DNA from: Coriobacteriales bacterium
GTDB lineage: Bacteria; Actinomycetota; Coriobacteriia; Coriobacteriales; UBA8131
NCBI GenBank assembly: GCA_031276475.1
Contig: JAISMZ010000071.1
Location: 1 to 6,660 of the forward strand
Length of the DNA stretch: 6,660 bases
Direction: 5' to 3'
The notes beneath the pieces are model-generated. The model was not told the origin of the DNA. It ran no database searches and saw only the letters and a list, made by a program, of their open reading frames with translations. This document shows positions 5,388-6,660 of this stretch, one piece after another. Position 1 is the first letter of the stretch. Each line of letters starts with the position of its first letter. A program made the position numbers and the translations under genes.

Positions 5388-6275
5388 ATGATCAGCGAAC
5401 AGGCAACGGTAATCGCCAATTCCGAGCTCAGCGGCGGGCTCAGACAGATCGTCCTGCGCGCCCCCGGCATCGCCACGAGCACCGAGCCCGGCCAGTTTTT
5501 GCACCTGCTGCTCAGCGGTCACGGCGATCATCTCCTGCGCCGGCCTTTCTCGATTCATGATGTCTATGCCGATAAGCACGGCGACTTCAGCTTTGTCTCC
5601 GTCGTCTATCAGGTTGTGGGCTCAGGCACCGCGCTGCTCGCCGGCTATTCATCCGGGGCCGTACTCGATGTCTTAGGGCCGATCGGACGTCCCTGGCAGC
5701 CGCCGCTTGGCGCAAAGCGGGCCTTGGTGGTTGGCGGCGGCGTGGGCTTTGCCGCTTTGACCCTGTTGGTGGGTAGCCTGCAGGCCTGGGGCACCGAGAC
5801 CCAGGTCCTGCTCGGGGCCCGCGACAAGACGGTGGCCTTAAGCTTGCTGGGTGGCGGCAGCAGCGGCAGCTACCGCAGCTATGCGCTGCGCGACATCCCC
5901 ACGCCGCCCAATACCGGCTACTCCCAGCAGGTCGCCACCGACGACGGCAGCTACGGCCACCATGGCCTTGTTACCGAGCTGTCCGCCGTCGCGCTGGCCG
6001 ATGGGCACTTTGACTACGTTGCCACCTGCGGGCCGGAGGCGATGATGCGCATCGTTGCCGCCCAGGCCGCCGCGGCCGGCGCGTCCGGCGCGGCCTCGCT
6101 GGAGCGGCGGATGGCCTGCGGCGTGGGTGCCTGTCTGAGCTGCGTCGTCCAGACCGCCTCCGGCCAGAAGCGGGCCTGCGTAGACGGCCCGGTCTTTGAT
6201 GTGCTGGAGCTGGCCGACTGGGGCCTTGCTGCCCGCTCGCCCGGCCCCGATGCCGCGTTGGAAGGAGAGCGCTGA
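5388..6275 (+). CDS. pyrK: Dihydroorotate dehydrogenase B, electron transfer subunit
   Basis: A 295-residue iron-sulfur flavoprotein that pairs with class 1B PyrD and passes electrons from dihydroorotate oxidation, via its own FAD and a [2Fe-2S] cluster, to NAD. Visible motifs: P-G-Q-F (34-37), the FAD-binding R-R-P-F-S-I-H-D (51-58), L-G-P-I-G (96-100), the pyridine-nucleotide-binding V-V-G-G-G-V-G (114-120), A-T-D-D-G-S-Y-G (183-190), C-G-P-E-A-M (214-219) and the cluster cysteines C244, C249, C252 and C264 (C-x4-C-x2-C-x11-C) followed by D-G-P-V-F. Characterised PyrK proteins have about 255-265 residues; the excess is a Gly/Ser-rich insert at about 153-177 and a longer C-terminal tail. The start is ATG 5388, 10 nt after AGGAG (5373-5377); an in-frame GTG at 5313 would add 25 unconserved residues with no good ribosome site. 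The stop shares a base with the pyrD start, suggesting coupled translation. Confidence 0.95.
   Translation: MISEQATVIANSELSGGLRQIVLRAPGIATSTEPGQFLHLLLSGHGDHLLRRPFSIHDVYADKHGDFSFVSVVYQVVGSGTALLAGYSSGAVLDVLGPIGRPWQPPLGAKRALVVGGGVGFAALTLLVGSLQAWGTETQVLLGARDKTVALSLLGGGSSGSYRSYALRDIPTPPNTGYSQQVATDDGSYGHHGLVTELSAVALADGHFDYVATCGPEAMMRIVAAQAAAAGASGAASLERRMACGVGACLSCVVQTASGQKRACVDGPVFDVLELADWGLAARSPGPDAALEGER
5844..5918 (+). other. Gly/Ser-rich insert in PyrK
   Basis: PyrK residues about 153-177 (L-L-G-G-G-S-S-G-S, then a Y/R/P-containing stretch) lie between the conserved L-G-A-R-D-K strand-loop and Y-S-Q-Q-V-A-T-D-D-G-S. In typical PyrK proteins these are separated by only a few residues. The frame and both flanking motifs are intact. 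It is shorter and less repetitive than the CarB and PyrD inserts. Confidence 0.6.
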
Positions 6276-6660
6276 TGCTAGACCGCGTCAATCTCGGCGG
6301 CCTCTGGCTGAAAAACCCCGTCACGGTAGCCTCCGGCACCTTCGGCAACGGCCGCGAGTACTCGGCCATCTGGAGCGAGGCGGCCTCGCAGGCTGCTGTT
6401 GCCCCGTCCTCCTCCACAGCGCCGGCTGCTGCCGCGACCCCGCCCGCCGCGACCCCGCCGCTTTCCGTCCTTGGCGCCCGTATCACCAAGGGCGTCTCGG
6501 CCAAGCCTTGGCCCGGCAACCCCGGCATCCGCGTCACCGAGACCGCCAGCGGCCTGCTCAACTCGATCGGCCTGCAAAACCCCGGCGTGGAGGCCTTCTG
6601 CGCCAGCGAGCTGCCCTGGCTGGCCGCCCAGGACGTCCCCGTGATCGTCAATGTCTGCGG
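6275..6660 (+). CDS. pyrD: Dihydroorotate dehydrogenase B, catalytic subunit (N-terminal part, runs off the edge)
   Basis: Flavin (FMN) enzyme that oxidises dihydroorotate to orotate together with PyrK. The first 128 codons are present and open to the window end. Typical class 1 motifs are seen: N-L-G-G-L-W-L-K-N-P-V (6-16), A-S-G-T-F-G-N-G-R-E-Y (19-29), L-G-A-R-I-T-K-G-V-S (66-75), G-N-P-G-I-R-V-T-E-T (81-90), G-L-L-N-S-I-G-L-Q-N-P-G (93-104) and P-V-I-V-N-V (122-127). The active-site cysteine lies beyond the edge. The start is ATG 6275, 7 nt after AAGGAG (6262-6267), and overlaps the pyrK stop as TGATG, which supports class 1B and coupled synthesis of the two subunits. An Ala/Pro/Ser-rich block at residues about 34-64 is not found in ordinary PyrD. 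Confidence 0.95.
   Translation, partial: MLDRVNLGGLWLKNPVTVASGTFGNGREYSAIWSEAASQAAVAPSSSTAPAAAATPPAATPPLSVLGARITKGVSAKPWPGNPGIRVTETASGLLNSIGLQNPGVEAFCASELPWLAAQDVPVIVNVC
6374..6466 (+). other. Low-complexity Ala/Pro/Ser insert in PyrD
   Basis: Residues about 34-64 are nearly all Ala, Pro, Ser and Thr. In standard PyrD the flanking parts G-R-E-Y-x-x-(F/W) and L-G-A-x-x-T-K-G are only a few residues apart, so about 27 residues are extra. The insert sits in the loop after the first conserved flavin-site segment. The frame is intact on both sides. It opens with the same 12 nt (CTCGCAGGCTGC, 6385-6396), read in the same frame as S-Q-A, as the CarB insert (3361-3372). Confidence 0.85.

Noticed and set aside
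5971..6651. A 226-codon open frame on the - strand across pyrK and pyrD.
   Set aside because: It is an antisense shadow; the Arg-, Pro- and Ala-rich peptide reflects the G+C-rich + strand coding of PyrK and PyrD.

Overview
The window has two unlike parts. Positions 1 to about 1,790 look like accessory DNA: small, poorly connected genes, non-coding stretches and repeats, with a lower G+C content (roughly 40-55% in the lines I counted). From about 1,830 to the end is a G+C-rich (about 65% in a sampled line) de novo pyrimidine operon on the + strand: carB, then pyrK, then pyrD, which runs off the right edge. A class 1B PyrD with its own PyrK subunit, placed behind carB in high-G+C DNA, fits a bacterium of the Actinomycetota such as a Coriobacteriia-type lineage. 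This is inferred from gene content only and is weak. Many Bacillota share the PyrK/PyrD arrangement, although usually at lower G+C.

Accessory part. The left edge may carry the last 23 codons of a gene (stop at 72-74). No convincing gene lies between 75 and 506. That stretch holds a cluster of GTTCGAC motifs (189-230), a strong bidirectional-looking terminator (295-329), a possible promoter (398-426) and a G/C-rich leader hairpin followed by a T-run (444-494). Next comes a DUF3800-family protein (507 or 534 to 1175), whose gene contains a perfect 35-nt palindrome (989-1023). A good predicted promoter (1273-1301) then drives what looks like a toxin-antitoxin pair of the HEPN/MNT kind. The HEPN gene survives only as its start and its C-terminal part, out of frame with each other, while the minimal nucleotidyltransferase (MNT) antitoxin gene (1454-1771) is intact.

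Pyrimidine part. CarB makes carbamoyl phosphate. PyrK is the FAD/[2Fe-2S] subunit that passes electrons from dihydroorotate dehydrogenase PyrD to NAD. carA, the usual partner just upstream of carB, is not in the window; the HEPN/MNT remnant sits there instead. carB and pyrK are separated by 166 nt, while pyrK and pyrD overlap by one base (TGATG).

The most unusual features are (1) extra low-complexity segments in three successive conserved enzymes: an Ala/Gly/Ser-rich block of about 42 residues in CarB, a Gly/Ser-rich block of about 20-25 in PyrK and an Ala/Pro/Ser-rich block of about 30 in PyrD, with the CarB and PyrD blocks opening on the same 12-nt sequence in the same frame; (2) the perfect palindrome inside the DUF3800 gene; and (3) the apparently disarmed HEPN toxin beside an intact antitoxin.
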